Below, piece by piece: positions 46,747-55,649 of a stretch of DNA of 62,149 nucleotides. Made by a program: the position numbers and the translations under genes. The DNA lies in contig WTFW01000059.1 of assembly GCA_011523785.1 (NCBI GenBank), forward strand, positions 1 through 62,149, read 5' to 3'. Positions within the stretch are counted from its first letter, which is position 1, and every line of letters starts with the position of its first letter. The notes beneath the pieces were generated by a model, which saw only the letters and a program-made list of their open reading frames with translations, did not search any database and was not told the origin of the DNA. The stretch comes from Chloroflexota bacterium (GTDB lineage Bacteria; Chloroflexota; UBA11872).

Positions 46747-47823
46747 ATGAGCGCGCCGGAGCCGCTGCAGCCAACCTCGTTGCCTGACGCCGTTAACGGC
46801 TGGCCATCACTACGAGACGCGGCCCGCGTCGGCATCTGGCGGCATCGCCCCGCCCTTGGGCTTCCGGCGGGCATCCCGGAGATCAGCCTGGGCGAAGGCC
46901 ACACGCCGATCGTTCCCCTTCAACGCTGGGGGGCGGCGCACGGGCTACCGCGCGTCCTGGCCAAGCTTGAATACGTGTCGCCGACCGGATCGTTCAAGGA
47001 CCGCGGGGCGGCCGCGGTGATCGCGGTGCTGGCCTGGGCAGGTGTGGACGCTATCGTCGAGGACTCCTCGGGCAATGCCGGCGCGGCCATGGCGGCCTAC
47101 GCGGCCCGCGCAGGCCTGCGCGCCCGGATCTTCGTGCCCGAGTCAGCGCCCGCCGCCAAGCGCGACCAGATTGCCGGCTATGGCGCCCAGGTCGTGGCGG
47201 TCGCGGGCACGCGCGAGGACGTGGCGACGGCGGCCGAACATGCAGCCCATGCTCCCGGCGTGGCCTATGCCTCGCACGCCCGACACCCGGCCTTCGTGGA
47301 GGGGACCAAGACCTTCGGCCTGGAGATTGCGGCCGCGCTTGCTGACGACCCGCCGCTGCACATCGTGCTGCCCGTCGGCAATGGCGGGCTCTTGCTCGGG
47401 GCGTTCAAGGCCTATGGCGAACTGGCGGCATCGGGCCACCGGGTATCCCTGCCCCGTCTGCATGCCGCGCAAACGACAGCCTGCGCGCCGCTGGCCGCGG
47501 CGTTCGCCGCGGGAGCCGAGGCGCCGTTGTCCGTTCAGGCTCAACCCACGGTAGCCGGCGGTGTGGCCGTGGGACGGCCGGCCCGCGGCGTCGAGGTGCT
47601 GGCGGCCATTAGGGCCTCGGGCGGCAGCGCCGTTCAGATCGACGATGGTACGGCTCGCCGCACGCGCGCCGAACTATCCCGACTTGAGGGCCTGGACCTG
47701 GAGTACACCTCAGCCGTCGGCTTTGCCGCCGCGTCGCAACTTCGCACGTCCGGTGTCATCGGATCCAATGACCGGGTGCTGATCGCGGCGACCGGCATCG
47801 GCCTGAAGGACGCCGGCGTCTAG
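46747..47823 (+). CDS. Threonine synthase-like PLP enzyme
   Basis: A 358-residue fold-type II PLP enzyme. The cofactor lysine motif is 'SPTGSFKDRGAAAVIAVLAWAG' and the phosphate-binding Gly loop is 'VLPVGNGGLLLGAFKAYGEL'. 'EDSSGNAGAAMAAYAARAGL' matches threonine synthase. It starts immediately after the zincin gene, so the two are coupled. The short N-terminus resembles thrC homologues of plants and archaea that act on O-phosphohomoserine; diaminopropionate-type activity cannot be excluded. Confidence 0.85.
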   Translation: MSAPEPLQPTSLPDAVNGWPSLRDAARVGIWRHRPALGLPAGIPEISLGEGHTPIVPLQRWGAAHGLPRVLAKLEYVSPTGSFKDRGAAAVIAVLAWAGVDAIVEDSSGNAGAAMAAYAARAGLRARIFVPESAPAAKRDQIAGYGAQVVAVAGTREDVATAAEHAAHAPGVAYASHARHPAFVEGTKTFGLEIAAALADDPPLHIVLPVGNGGLLLGAFKAYGELAASGHRVSLPRLHAAQTTACAPLAAAFAAGAEAPLSVQAQPTVAGGVAVGRPARGVEVLAAIRASGGSAVQIDDGTARRTRAELSRLEGLDLEYTSAVGFAAASQLRTSGVIGSNDRVLIAATGIGLKDAGV

Positions 47824-47840
47824 ACCTACGCGTCCATTCG

Positions 47841-48455
47841 CTAGACCGGCCGCATCGGCGTGTCGGAGTCGCTCGGCTTTACCCGGATCACGCGCGTCTG
47901 CACCGTCAGGTCGTGCAGGCTGCGACGGTCCGGCCGATGGATGACGACATACACCAGCAGCACCTGCACGAGGGCGGGCAGGATGGCCCAGCCGGTGGCC
48001 TGGGCGACCCCAAGCATCACGCCCAGGGCGATCTCGCGAACCAGGATTTGCAGCGGGCCCGCCGGGCTGCCGTCAGCCGCGACGAGACGCAGACCCAGCG
48101 CCAGCTTGCCCAGCGTCGCGCCAAACGCCGACTGCATGGACCAGCGATAGAGCACCTCGAAGATCAGCATCCAGAGCGCCAGCGATGGATCAATCGCCGG
48201 CGCTTCGAAGTCCATGCTGATGACGCCCGAGGCTACGCCCACGACCGTGGTTGTGAGCGCGACGAGCAGCGAGTCAATGACGTACGCGCCGACTCGCCGG
48301 TAGACCAATCCGGAGTCTGAGGCGAAACCTCCCAACCCTCCGGTCGCCGGCGGCCGCTCATCGGAATCCGCCGGTTCGGGCCAGTCGCCCCCTGCTGGTG
48401 GTTCGTCGGGCGATCTGGGTGGCGGCTCGCGGTCGCCTTCGGTCGGGTCCCTCAC
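47841..48455 (-). CDS. RDD family membrane protein
   Basis: About 204 residues with a Pro/Glu-rich N-terminus (about 45 residues, probably disordered) and an RDD domain: 'RRVGAYVIDSLLVALTTTV' at the start, 'FGATLGKLALGLRLVAADG' in the middle, and 'RPDRRSLHDLTVQTRVI' at the end, with three or four hydrophobic segments. The start is uncertain: GTG 48455 chosen, ATG 48503 possible. Role unknown, possibly ion or osmolyte transport as proposed for some family members. Confidence 0.8.
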   Translation of the reverse strand: MRDPTEGDREPPPRSPDEPPAGGDWPEPADSDERPPATGGLGGFASDSGLVYRRVGAYVIDSLLVALTTTVVGVASGVISMDFEAPAIDPSLALWMLIFEVLYRWSMQSAFGATLGKLALGLRLVAADGSPAGPLQILVREIALGVMLGVAQATGWAILPALVQVLLVYVVIHRPDRRSLHDLTVQTRVIRVKPSDSDTPMRPV

Positions 48456-48587
48456 GCCGCCTCCGTCTATCTGCGGACAACACCGCCCGACGGCGCTGAC
48501 CATGGAATCCCTTGGGGGAAGTATCTCACCAGCGCGGACCTGACGCCCGGCGAACGCGAACTCGCGCCGCGCGTACACTCGGCCACG

Positions 48588-49337
48588 ATGCCAATTCGTG
48601 GTGTGATCTTTGACATCGGCGACACGCTCCTCACCCAGGAGCCGTTGGTCGGGTCGCCAAGCAACCGGCGCGGCGCTGCTGCTATTGCGCCGCTAGTCCG
48701 ACCATTCCTGAAAACGACACTCACCGACGAGCAGTTGGCCGAGTCGTTTGGCGAGGCTCTGCAAGAGGCGCTGGTGGAGGCGTACCAGCACGAGTGCGCC
48801 CTGCCCAACGCGCACCGCATCCTGGCCCAGGTGCTCGATGCCATGGACTGGGAGCCGTCCGACGAGGCCGTTGAGGTACTGCTGCCGGCCTATTTCGAGC
48901 CGTGGTACGAGGCCATGCAGCCGCGGCCGCAGGCCGTCCGGGTGCTGCAACTTCTGCGAGAAGCCGGTCTCCGCCTTGCCGCGATCGCCAACGTGCTCTA
49001 CGGGGAAGACCTGCTGCTTGAGCGCCTGCGGACGCTGGGGCTGGCCCCACACCTGGACGCGGTGGTGTTCAGCACGGAACTCGGCTGGCTCAAGCCGCAT
49101 CCCGCGCCCTACCGGGCGGCGGCGCAGCGCCTGCGACTGCCGGCTCAGTCGCTGGTGATGGTCGGTGACGACTGGGAAATCGATGTGCGCGCCGCTCAGC
49201 GCCTGGGGATTCGGGCCATCTGGTTGCGTTCGGCCGACCTGCGACCGGGCGACGAGTCGGCCGCGGCCGCTATCGATGACCTGGGCGACCTGATCCCGGC
49301 GATTGCTGAGCTCGACCAGCGGGAACGCGCCGCATGA
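48588..49337 (+). CDS. HAD-family hydrolase
   Basis: A 249-residue haloacid dehalogenase-like phosphatase: motif I 'IFDIGDTLL' (nucleophile Asp), motif III Lys in 'LGWLKPHPAPYRAA' and motif IV 'MVGDDWEIDVRAAQ'. The cap domain (about 25-100) is helical, subfamily I. It overlaps the methyltransferase start by four bases. Likely small-molecule phosphatase; substrate unknown. Confidence 0.88.
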   Translation: MPIRGVIFDIGDTLLTQEPLVGSPSNRRGAAAIAPLVRPFLKTTLTDEQLAESFGEALQEALVEAYQHECALPNAHRILAQVLDAMDWEPSDEAVEVLLPAYFEPWYEAMQPRPQAVRVLQLLREAGLRLAAIANVLYGEDLLLERLRTLGLAPHLDAVVFSTELGWLKPHPAPYRAAAQRLRLPAQSLVMVGDDWEIDVRAAQRLGIRAIWLRSADLRPGDESAAAAIDDLGDLIPAIAELDQRERAA

Positions 49338-50068
49338 CCGGTCGAATGCGCGCCCGGCTGATGGGTCTTGCTCGACGCGCCTACCGCGTGCCCAGTCCTA
49401 CGTATAACCACGCATCCCACCGCAATCTCCAGCGCTTCAGCAGCGCCCTCTCCGCTCCCGCCCGTCAAGACGGCGCCCGCGTGCTGAATGTCGGCGGCGG
49501 CGGCCGGCAGTTCCCGCCCGGCACGCTGGACGGGTTCGTGCGCCAGGCCATCGTCAACATCGATGTCGAACGGCATCCGGGCGTGCACGTGCTGGCCGAT
49601 GCAGCGCGCTTACCCTTCGCCTCCAACGCATTCGGCGGGGCTCTGTCCACGGCGGTGCTGGAACACGTGCGCCGCCCGGGCAAGGCCATTGCCGAGGTCG
49701 CGCGGGTCTGTGCACCGGGCGCCATGGTCTACATCGAAGTGCCATTCATGCAGGGCTATCACGCCTCGCCGCACGACTACCAGCGCTACACCAGCAGCGG
49801 CGTGGCCGAGCTGCTGCGCGACTTCACTGATGTGGAGGTTGGCGTGTGCGTGGGGCCCAGTTCAGCCTTGAGCTGGGTGCTGCGCGGCTATGTGAAGGGC
49901 GTGCTCAGCGGGTTTTCCCGCCACCGCTTGCGCGAACGCGCCGCCGAGTTCGTGGCCGCCTGGCTCACCACGCCCGTGAAATTCCTGGACCGCTACGTGG
50001 CCGACCGCCCCGCCGCCGAAGACCTCGCCTCCGGCTTCTACGCCTTCGCCCGCGCGCCAAAGAACTGA
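49334..50068 (+). CDS. SAM-dependent methyltransferase
   Basis: A 244-residue class I methyltransferase: 'RVLNVGGGGRQFPPGTLDG' (motif I), 'IVNIDVERHPGVHVLADAARLPF' and 'FGGALSTAVLEHVRRPGKAIAEVARV', then 'YIEVPFMQGYHASPHDYQRYT'. The last segment is typical of methyltransferases acting on sugars or lipids. Translationally coupled to the HAD gene (ATGA overlap). Confidence 0.85.
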   Translation: MTGRMRARLMGLARRAYRVPSPTYNHASHRNLQRFSSALSAPARQDGARVLNVGGGGRQFPPGTLDGFVRQAIVNIDVERHPGVHVLADAARLPFASNAFGGALSTAVLEHVRRPGKAIAEVARVCAPGAMVYIEVPFMQGYHASPHDYQRYTSSGVAELLRDFTDVEVGVCVGPSSALSWVLRGYVKGVLSGFSRHRLRERAAEFVAAWLTTPVKFLDRYVADRPAAEDLASGFYAFARAPKN

Positions 50069-50101
50069 GAAATCCTCCGCGCCGACCTTCCTGGGCTTGG
50101 G

Positions 50102-51085
50102 CTAGAGCGCGACGACCCGGCTTTCCGCCGCCGAGGTGTACGCCGCATCAATGACTCGCTGGACTTCCAGGCCGCCCTCACCTGTTAGGACCGGCGTGCC
50201 GCCGTTGACGCCTTGCACAAAGTCGGCGATCAGCGGCAGGTCGTGCAGTTCGTGCTCGGGGAGCGTGAACGTCTCCGAGCGGTCGGGGCGCTCGATGGTG
50301 AATTCCTCGCCGCGCGCAAAGGGCACGTTGATGTGGCCGTCCGTGCACCAGACCTCGTAGTCGCCCCGCGCCGGGTTGATCGACCAGAGCGCCGAAATGG
50401 TGGCCTGGACGCCGGACTCGTACTGGACAATCACCGAGGTCGTGTCCTCCACGTCACCGGGGATCACGCGCTGATCGCTGAAGGCGGCCACGCGGGCGGC
50501 CTTTCCGGCCAGGCTGTAGAAAATGTCCAACCGGTGGCTGCCCAGATCCATCAGCGGACCGCCGCCGCTCTGGGCATGGTCCACGCGCCAGTACTTTGGG
50601 TCGTCGGGTGTCATCGTGAACGGCCCCGAGGTATTGGCGTGAAGGGCGATCAACTCGCCCAATTCGCCGGACTCCACGACCTCTCGCACCCGCACGTTAA
50701 TCGGGTAGAAGCGGTGGTAGAAGGCAATGCCCAGCCGCAATCCGGCGGCGTCCGCCGCCTCCACCATGCGCGCCGCCTCGGCCGCGTCCATGGCCATGGG
50801 CTTCTCGACCAGCACGTGCAGCCCGCGCTCCAGCGCCGCCAGCGTCTGTGGCCCGTGCAAGTTCACCGGCGTCGCCACATACACGGCGTCCAGCCCGCCC
50901 GCCTCCAGCATGTCGTCGTAACTGGTGTAGGCGTTGGAGACTTCGAACTGCCGAGCGTACTGGTCCAGCAACTCCGGGTTACGGCGGCAGATTGCGACGA
51001 GGTCGCTGCCCTCGTGGGCCTGGATGGCGGGCGCCACGGCCCTGGCCGCAATGTCTCCCAAGCCCACGATTCCCCAGCGCACCAT
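50102..51085 (-). CDS. Gfo/Idh/MocA family oxidoreductase
   Basis: About 327 residues. The Rossmann motif is 'WGIVGLGDIAARAVAP', the EKP motif 'HVLVEKPMAMDAAEAARM', and the C-terminal catalytic segment 'GGGPLMDLGSHRLDIFYSLAG' is intact. The ATG at 51085 gives MVRWGIVGLGD; a 20-residue upstream extension is rejected. Probable sugar or inositol oxidation; unrelated in detail to the copy at 34826. Confidence 0.9.
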   Translation of the reverse strand: MVRWGIVGLGDIAARAVAPAIQAHEGSDLVAICRRNPELLDQYARQFEVSNAYTSYDDMLEAGGLDAVYVATPVNLHGPQTLAALERGLHVLVEKPMAMDAAEAARMVEAADAAGLRLGIAFYHRFYPINVRVREVVESGELGELIALHANTSGPFTMTPDDPKYWRVDHAQSGGGPLMDLGSHRLDIFYSLAGKAARVAAFSDQRVIPGDVEDTTSVIVQYESGVQATISALWSINPARGDYEVWCTDGHINVPFARGEEFTIERPDRSETFTLPEHELHDLPLIADFVQGVNGGTPVLTGEGGLEVQRVIDAAYTSAAESRVVAL

Positions 51086-51208
51086 CGGCCAGCCCTCGCG
51101 CACGGCTACAGCAGGCACGGTACCCGGCGCGCCGCGCCCAAGCAATAGAGCGAACCCCCGCCGGCTCGCCTCAGGCCGCGCACCAGCCGGAAGGGCCGGG
51201 ACTCGGAC

Positions 51209-51670
51209 TCAGGCCGCGCGGTTCAACGCCGCCAGGCGGCTCCACATGCGGCAGCCCAGGGAACCGACCACGATGACGAACAGCGGGTTGATGAAGCCCC
51301 AGAACGTGCCGCTGTCCTGGCCGCTGAAGACGCCCAACCAGTTCCAGAAGAACCAGAGCGCCAGCCAGATAGCCCCGTAGAACGTGAGGTTCGTTTCCAG
51401 GTAGTCGCGCCAGTGGGGATCGTCCTCCAGGGCGCGCTTGCGCCGGAAGCTCAGCCCCAGCGCGATCACCACGCTGACCACCATGAACCAATTCATGACC
51501 TGCCACGCCGTGAACGGCTCATCGCCGCCCGGGTGGTAGAGCGTGGTAACGATGAAGTGGATACCCACCGCCGACGCCATCAGAATCTGGTAGCCCGCTA
51601 CGACTCGCAGTACCACGCCCGTCGCCGCCTTTCGCTCGTGACGGCTCCAGACCAACGATGCCGTCGGCAC
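51209..51670 (-). CDS. Hypothetical four-helix membrane protein
   Basis: A 153-residue protein with about four hydrophobic segments, including 'GYQILMASAVGIHFIVTTLYH' and 'FYGAIWLALWFFWNWLGVFSG'. A Trp-rich external patch ('FWGFINPLFVIVVG') is conspicuous. I recognise no family. It starts 42 bases downstream of the thioredoxin-like gene on the same strand, so the two may be co-transcribed. Confidence 0.75.
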   Translation of the reverse strand: MPTASLVWSRHERKAATGVVLRVVAGYQILMASAVGIHFIVTTLYHPGGDEPFTAWQVMNWFMVVSVVIALGLSFRRKRALEDDPHWRDYLETNLTFYGAIWLALWFFWNWLGVFSGQDSGTFWGFINPLFVIVVGSLGCRMWSRLAALNRAA

Positions 51671-51712
51671 GGAAGTATAGAAGCGGGATGTACGCTCGCC
51701 GACCAGCGGGGA

Positions 51713-52354
51713 CTACTGCAGGTGCTGGAGAACCAAGGTCAACTCGTCGGCGGAAATCCGCCCGCCGACGCGCAGCGCCGTGGTGCCGTCGGAGTTCACG
51801 AACACCCAGAACGGGAATCCCCCGAGTCCGTAGGCGTTGGCAACTTCGTCGCGCGTGTCCACGATGACCGGCGAGGTCCAACCTTCACGTTCCAGCCAAG
51901 CCTCCGGCGGGTAGTTGGCCCGCCCCGAGTCAATGGCTGTGGCGATCGCGTAAATGTCGATGTTCTCTGGAACGCCCCCGGCGTCCACGAGGGCCTGTAC
52001 GACAGGCACCTCGGCTTGGCAGTGCGGTCACCAGTGCGCCAGGAAGACCAGCGCCTTCGTGCGTCCGTCGTTGGTTATTGAAACAGCCGTGCCGTCAAAG
52101 GACGTGCCGCGCACCTCCGGCACGGGCTGACCCGAGGCGGCGTCCGGCGTGGGTCGAACGAAGTCGGCCAGCCGCGCGCCGCTGACCTCGGGATCCTTGA
52201 CCTGCATTTCGCCGTCCCCAGCTTCCCCACAGGCGACGATCAGCAGCGCCATGCCAGCCACGAGCGCCAGGGCTGAAGCCCGTACGGCGAACACGGCCAG
52301 CGTTCTCAGGTGCACGAGTCGGCGGCTTCCCAGGAAAGCGACACGCCCAAGCAT
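51713..52354 (-). CDS. TlpA-like thioredoxin-fold lipoprotein with in-frame TGA at the active site (probable selenoprotein)
   Basis: Read across the TGA at 52028-52030, this gene encodes about 213 residues. An N-terminal lipoprotein signal (lipobox IVAC, 'LALVAGMALLIVACGEAG') is followed by a linker and a TlpA/ResA-like thioredoxin domain. Residue 109 is TGA exactly where the first Cys of the active-site CPHC should be: 'ALVFLAHW' then TGA then 'PHCQAEVP'. The rest of the domain is intact: 'IYAIATAIDSGRANYPPEAW', 'GLGGFPFWVFVNSDG' with the cis-Pro region, ending at 51713. A SECIS-like hairpin starts 14 bases after the TGA. A neighbouring membrane-protein gene follows by 42 bases. Alternative: a TGC/TGT-to-TGA nonsense mutation, considered because the window has other gene lesions. 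Start ATG 52354 (MLGRVAF) chosen; GTG 52315 possible. Function: extracytoplasmic thiol-disulfide exchange. Confidence 0.75.
51988..52013 (-). promoter_or_regulatory. Candidate bacterial SECIS hairpin
   Basis: On the minus strand downstream of the TGA (52030-52028), CGAGG pairs with CCTCG, then a single U (52008) bulges from the 5' arm, then GCCUGU pairs with ACAGGC around the loop CGU (52001-51999). That is 11 bp plus bulge; the apical loop begins 26 nt after the TGA and has G as its second base followed by U. Known bSECIS elements show a stem, a 5'-arm bulged U and a G (often GU) in a loop 16-37 nt from UGA. The hairpin is within codons of 'AEVPVVQALV'. Confidence 0.7.
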
Positions 52355-52391
52355 AGCCGCAGGTCCGCGGCCAGGTTCGAGCCGTCGCGGC

Positions 52392-53258
52392 TCAGCAACG
52401 GCCGCCAGCGTCGGCCAGGTGGTCAACGGCGTCGGCCAGGTCGGAAAGATCGGCATCTCGCGCAAACGTCGCATCCACCTCGCGGAACACCTGGGCCGCG
52501 CCGGTGTGAAAGTCGGGCGTGACCCCCACGTGCGCAAACGTGCTGGCGATCTCTTCCATCTCGCCAATCCAGCGATACGCCACGTTCGGCAGTCGCCGCA
52601 TGCCCTGTGCTGCGGCGCCAAGGGCGGCGGCCTGGCTGTGCTCCATCTCGGCAATCAGGTCGTCGTACACGTCCAGCCGCCGCGCGGCAACCAATAGCGC
52701 CGTGCGCAGAGCGGTGGTTCCCTTGGTCATGGCGGCGTAGCACATCTTCACGGCTGAGGCCTTGCCAATCTCCGGGCCAACGTCCACCACGTCGATGCCC
52801 CGTCCGTCGAGCTGGCCCAGCACGTGGGCAAATGTGCCTGAGGCGTAAACGCGGGGCCCCTGGCCGTTGCGCGGCGGTCCACCCACGATTCCGCCATCCA
52901 CCAGGGTCACGCCGCTGCCCTCCAGGTCGGTCTCCATGGCCTGGACGGTTTGCGGCGCGATGGCGTTGCAGTCGGCCAGGACGGTCGAAGCGCCCGCGGC
53001 CCGCGCCGCCTCGCCCACCGCGGCGGCCACGCCACGCGCGCGTGCCGGCACCAGGATCGAGAGGATCAGGTCGCAGCGCTCGACCAGCGTGCCAAGGTCT
53101 GGGACGTCCTCTATTCCAGCGGCCCGGGCCCGCTCGTGCGACGCGGAGCTGCGTCCGGCAAGGCAGGTAACGACCGCAAGACCGCTGGCCCGCAAGGCTC
53201 CACCAACGCCGGCGCCCATCTCGCCCGGACTCAGGATGCCAACGGTCTTCACGGTCAT
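52392..53258 (-). CDS. NAD(P)-dependent 3-hydroxyacid dehydrogenase-like protein (DUF1932 type)
   Basis: About 288 residues in the beta-hydroxyacid/6-phosphogluconate dehydrogenase-like superfamily. The dinucleotide motif is 'TVGILSPGEMGAGVGGAL' and the catalytic Lys lies in 'IGKASAVKMCYAAMTKG', with Asn in 'VLADCNAIAP'. The C-terminal helical half ('LRTALLVAARRLDVYDDLI') resembles DUF1932-type imine reductase-like proteins. The ATG at 53258 has GAGGAG upstream (minus strand); the longer frame to 53318 is rejected. Its stop is 37 bases upstream of the thioredoxin-like gene on the same strand. Confidence 0.87.
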   Translation of the reverse strand: MTVKTVGILSPGEMGAGVGGALRASGLAVVTCLAGRSSASHERARAAGIEDVPDLGTLVERCDLILSILVPARARGVAAAVGEAARAAGASTVLADCNAIAPQTVQAMETDLEGSGVTLVDGGIVGGPPRNGQGPRVYASGTFAHVLGQLDGRGIDVVDVGPEIGKASAVKMCYAAMTKGTTALRTALLVAARRLDVYDDLIAEMEHSQAAALGAAAQGMRRLPNVAYRWIGEMEEIASTFAHVGVTPDFHTGAAQVFREVDATFARDADLSDLADAVDHLADAGGRC

Positions 53259-53370
53259 GCTCAGCTCCTCAACCTGGAACGCGCGGGCGCACGCCTGCAT
53301 GATGCCGGAGATTGACAACGGTGCTCGGCGACACGCCGAAACTCGTAGCGTCCAGACCAGCGCGGCGCGG

Positions 53371-53442
53371 TAGCCCCGCCCGGACTCGAACCGGGGCGCA
53401 TGGTTTAGGAAACCACCGCTCTATCCACTGAGCTACGGGGCC
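53371..53442 (-). tRNA. tRNA-Arg (anticodon CCT)
   Basis: A full cloverleaf on the minus strand: acceptor GGCCCCG/CGGGGCT (G1-U72 wobble), D arm GCTC-loop-GAGC, anticodon arm GTGGT with loop TTCCTAA and ACCAT (anticodon CCT, reading AGG), variable loop GCGC, T arm CCCGG with TTCGAGT loop, discriminator A. No CCA is encoded. 72 nt, a normal length. Confidence 0.93.
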
Positions 53443-53513
53443 CTGGAACGGCGCCGCCCCGCTAACGATACCGAGCGCCCTTGCATCGCGACGCGGCTGC
53501 CGCCCCGCCCCGA

Positions 53514-54245
53514 CTACAGCTCGATGTCGAACACGATGCTCACCGACACGCGGACCGTGAAGTCGCCGGGCGAAACCGGCACGCTCGCGCCGCCCGAGTC
53601 GAACGCCATCGCTCGCTCGAGGCGCGGCTCCGGCGGGAAGCCTCCCGAGATTTCGGTGACGTGCCGCGGGCTGCCAACCTTGACCCCGAGGCGCTCCGCC
53701 AGCTGCTCGGCCTTGGCCATGGCGTTGTCCACGGCCGCGTCGCGCGCCGATTCTTCCAGTGCCTGCGTGTCTTCCACGCCGAAGGTGATGCCGCTGACGT
53801 TATTGGCGCCGGCCGCCAGCGCCGCGCCCAGCACGTCGCCGGTCGTGTCCAGGTCCCGCACCCGCACCACAATCTGGTTGATCACGTGGTACAGGAATTC
53901 GCCGGTTGGCCCATCGGGGCCGTAGACCTGCTCCACCCACATATTGAAGCTGCGCGTTTGGACATCGTCCTCGTCGATGTCGAGATCGATCAGCGTCTCA
54001 ATCACGCTGGCCATCGCGCTGGTGTTCTCCTCGATGGCGACGCTCGGGTCTTCGTTGATCGTCTGAACGCCGAGTTCGAGGTCCGCGATGTCCGGGACGG
54101 CGGAGGCCGCGCCGTTGCCGCTCACGGTGAGGGTGCGCAACGTCGCGGCTGTGGCGGCTTCATCCGATGACGCGCTGGCGGTGGCGACGGCCATCGTGAG
54201 CGCCAGAACGGCGATGATCAGTGAAACCCAGGCTCGGCGCAGCAT
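53514..54245 (-). CDS. SIMPL domain (DUF541) exported protein
   Basis: About 243 residues with an N-terminal signal sequence (hydrophobic after MLRRAW, 'LIIAVLALTMAVATASASS'). The family landmarks are 'LTVSGNGAASAVPDIADLELGVQT' and 'LDIDEDDVQTRSFNMWVEQVYG', then 'AVDNAMAKAEQLAERLGVKVG' and a Ser/Val-rich end. The ATG at 54245 is supported by GAAGGAG upstream; a longer frame is rejected. Family function is unclear; some members act in stress responses in the periplasm. Confidence 0.88.
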   Translation of the reverse strand: MLRRAWVSLIIAVLALTMAVATASASSDEAATAATLRTLTVSGNGAASAVPDIADLELGVQTINEDPSVAIEENTSAMASVIETLIDLDIDEDDVQTRSFNMWVEQVYGPDGPTGEFLYHVINQIVVRVRDLDTTGDVLGAALAAGANNVSGITFGVEDTQALEESARDAAVDNAMAKAEQLAERLGVKVGSPRHVTEISGGFPPEPRLERAMAFDSGGASVPVSPGDFTVRVSVSIVFDIEL

Positions 54246-54422
54246 CTGCAATCTCCTTCGGCGGACTGAGCGGGAATCTGCCTCATTCGAGAGTACCCCG
54301 GTCCTCACTGGGCGACTCAACCTGCGCGGACCCCTCTTGGAAGTCGCGCACCGTCGAGATTCGCGCCGGCGTGCCGCGCGGGCAGATGGTCAGGTAGGCG
54401 CGGGCAGCCCCGTCCCCCGGTC

Positions 54423-55508
54423 CTAGTCCAGCGGCGCTCCCAGGCACAGGCCGGTGTCGCGCGCGGCCAGGATCCACGGGTGATCCAGCGGCACCGTCTT
54501 GCGCTGGCCGGCTACCTCGGCCACGTCCACCAGCGCCGTGCTCTCACCGCGGGCCGCCACCATCACGCCCCTGGCCCCGTCGGCTACCGCCTCCGCGCCG
54601 GCTGTTCCCAGCCGGGTTGCCAGCGTGCGATCGGTGGCCGTCGGCGTCCCACCGCGCTGCACGTGGCCCAGGATTGTCAGTCGAGCTTCCAATCGCGTCA
54701 GCGACTCCAGGCGGTGTGTGAGAGCCAGGGTGGGACCGGCAAACTCGAACGCCAGTCCACCGGTTGAGGCCTCGTCCGTCAGCCCCAGATCCGCGGGACT
54801 CTGCGGCTTCGCGCGCTCGGCCACCGCCACGATGCTGAAGCCGTGGCCGCCCATGCTGCGCTGGCGGATCGATTCGGCCACGTACTCCACGTCGTACGGC
54901 AGTTCCGGGATCAACACCACGTCCGCGCCGCTGGCCAGCCCCGCGCCCAGCGTCAGCCAGCCCGCGTTATGCCCCATGATCTGCACCACGATGATGCGGT
55001 GGTGACTGTGGGCCGTGCTGTGCAGCCGGTCGATGGCCTCCGTCGCGATCGACAACGCCGTGTCAAAGCCAATGCTGGTGTCGGTATGCGCGATGTCGTT
55101 GTCGATGGTCTTGGGCAGCGTGATGACGTTGAGACCGGCGTCCAGGAGCCGCTGGGCGCTGGAGTGGGTGCCGCCGCCGCCCAGGCAGACCAGCGCGTCC
55201 AGGTGCAGGTTGGCGTAGTTCTCGCAGACCCGGGCCGTCATGTCGATGGTCTGATCGCCCACCCGCAGCTTGTGCGGCTTGTCGCGGCTGGTGCCCAGGA
55301 TCGTGCCGCCACGGGTCAGAATCCCCGCCAGCGCCTCCGAATCAAGCTCCTCCACCCGGTTCTCCACCAGGCCGCGAAACCCATCGCGAATCCCCACCAC
55401 CCGCATGCCATAACGCCCGATGGCCGACTTGCCCACCGCGCGGATGGCGGCATTCAGCCCCGGACTATCCCCGCCGGCGGTGAGAATGCCAATGCGACGG
55501 GGAGTCAT
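54423..55508 (-). CDS. pfkA: 6-phosphofructokinase, mixed ATP/PPi group
   Basis: A 361-residue PFK. Motifs: '[18 protein letters not shown]' at the start, 'GTSRDKP', '[13 protein letters not shown]' in place of the usual GGDGS, catalytic 'LPKTIDNDI', and '[16 protein letters not shown]' plus '[16 protein letters not shown]'. The Lys in PKTIDND is the residue seen in PPi-using and mixed group III enzymes, so the phosphoryl donor may be PPi rather than ATP. The nucleotide loop with Gly for Asp is unusual. The ATG at 55508 is chosen; a start 69 bases further upstream (ATG 55577) is possible. It catalyses the committed step of glycolysis. Confidence 0.9.
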   Translation of the reverse strand: MTPRRIGILTAGGDSPGLNAAIRAVGKSAIGRYGMRVVGIRDGFRGLVENRVEELDSEALAGILTRGGTILGTSRDKPHKLRVGDQTIDMTARVCENYANLHLDALVCLGGGGTHSSAQRLLDAGLNVITLPKTIDNDIAHTDTSIGFDTALSIATEAIDRLHSTAHSHHRIIVVQIMGHNAGWLTLGAGLASGADVVLIPELPYDVEYVAESIRQRSMGGHGFSIVAVAERAKPQSPADLGLTDEASTGGLAFEFAGPTLALTHRLESLTRLEARLTILGHVQRGGTPTATDRTLATRLGTAGAEAVADGARGVMVAARGESTALVDVAEVAGQRKTVPLDHPWILAARDTGLCLGAPLD

Positions 55509-55649
55509 GGGTGCCTGACGGCTATCGGATCGCGCGGCGTCGGTGTGCTCCCGGACAGGCTGGCTAGTGCTGCTCATCACCATGGTAATGCCCAGGGTTC
55601 TTTGACCGGGCCGTCCGGCTTCGTGAGCGGCATCGCATGGGAGCGTCGA

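Noticed and set aside
53371-53442. tRNA-Sec supporting the selenoprotein
   Set aside because: Anticodon is CCT with a short variable arm and a normal 72-nt cloverleaf; it is a standard tRNA-Arg, not tRNA-Sec.
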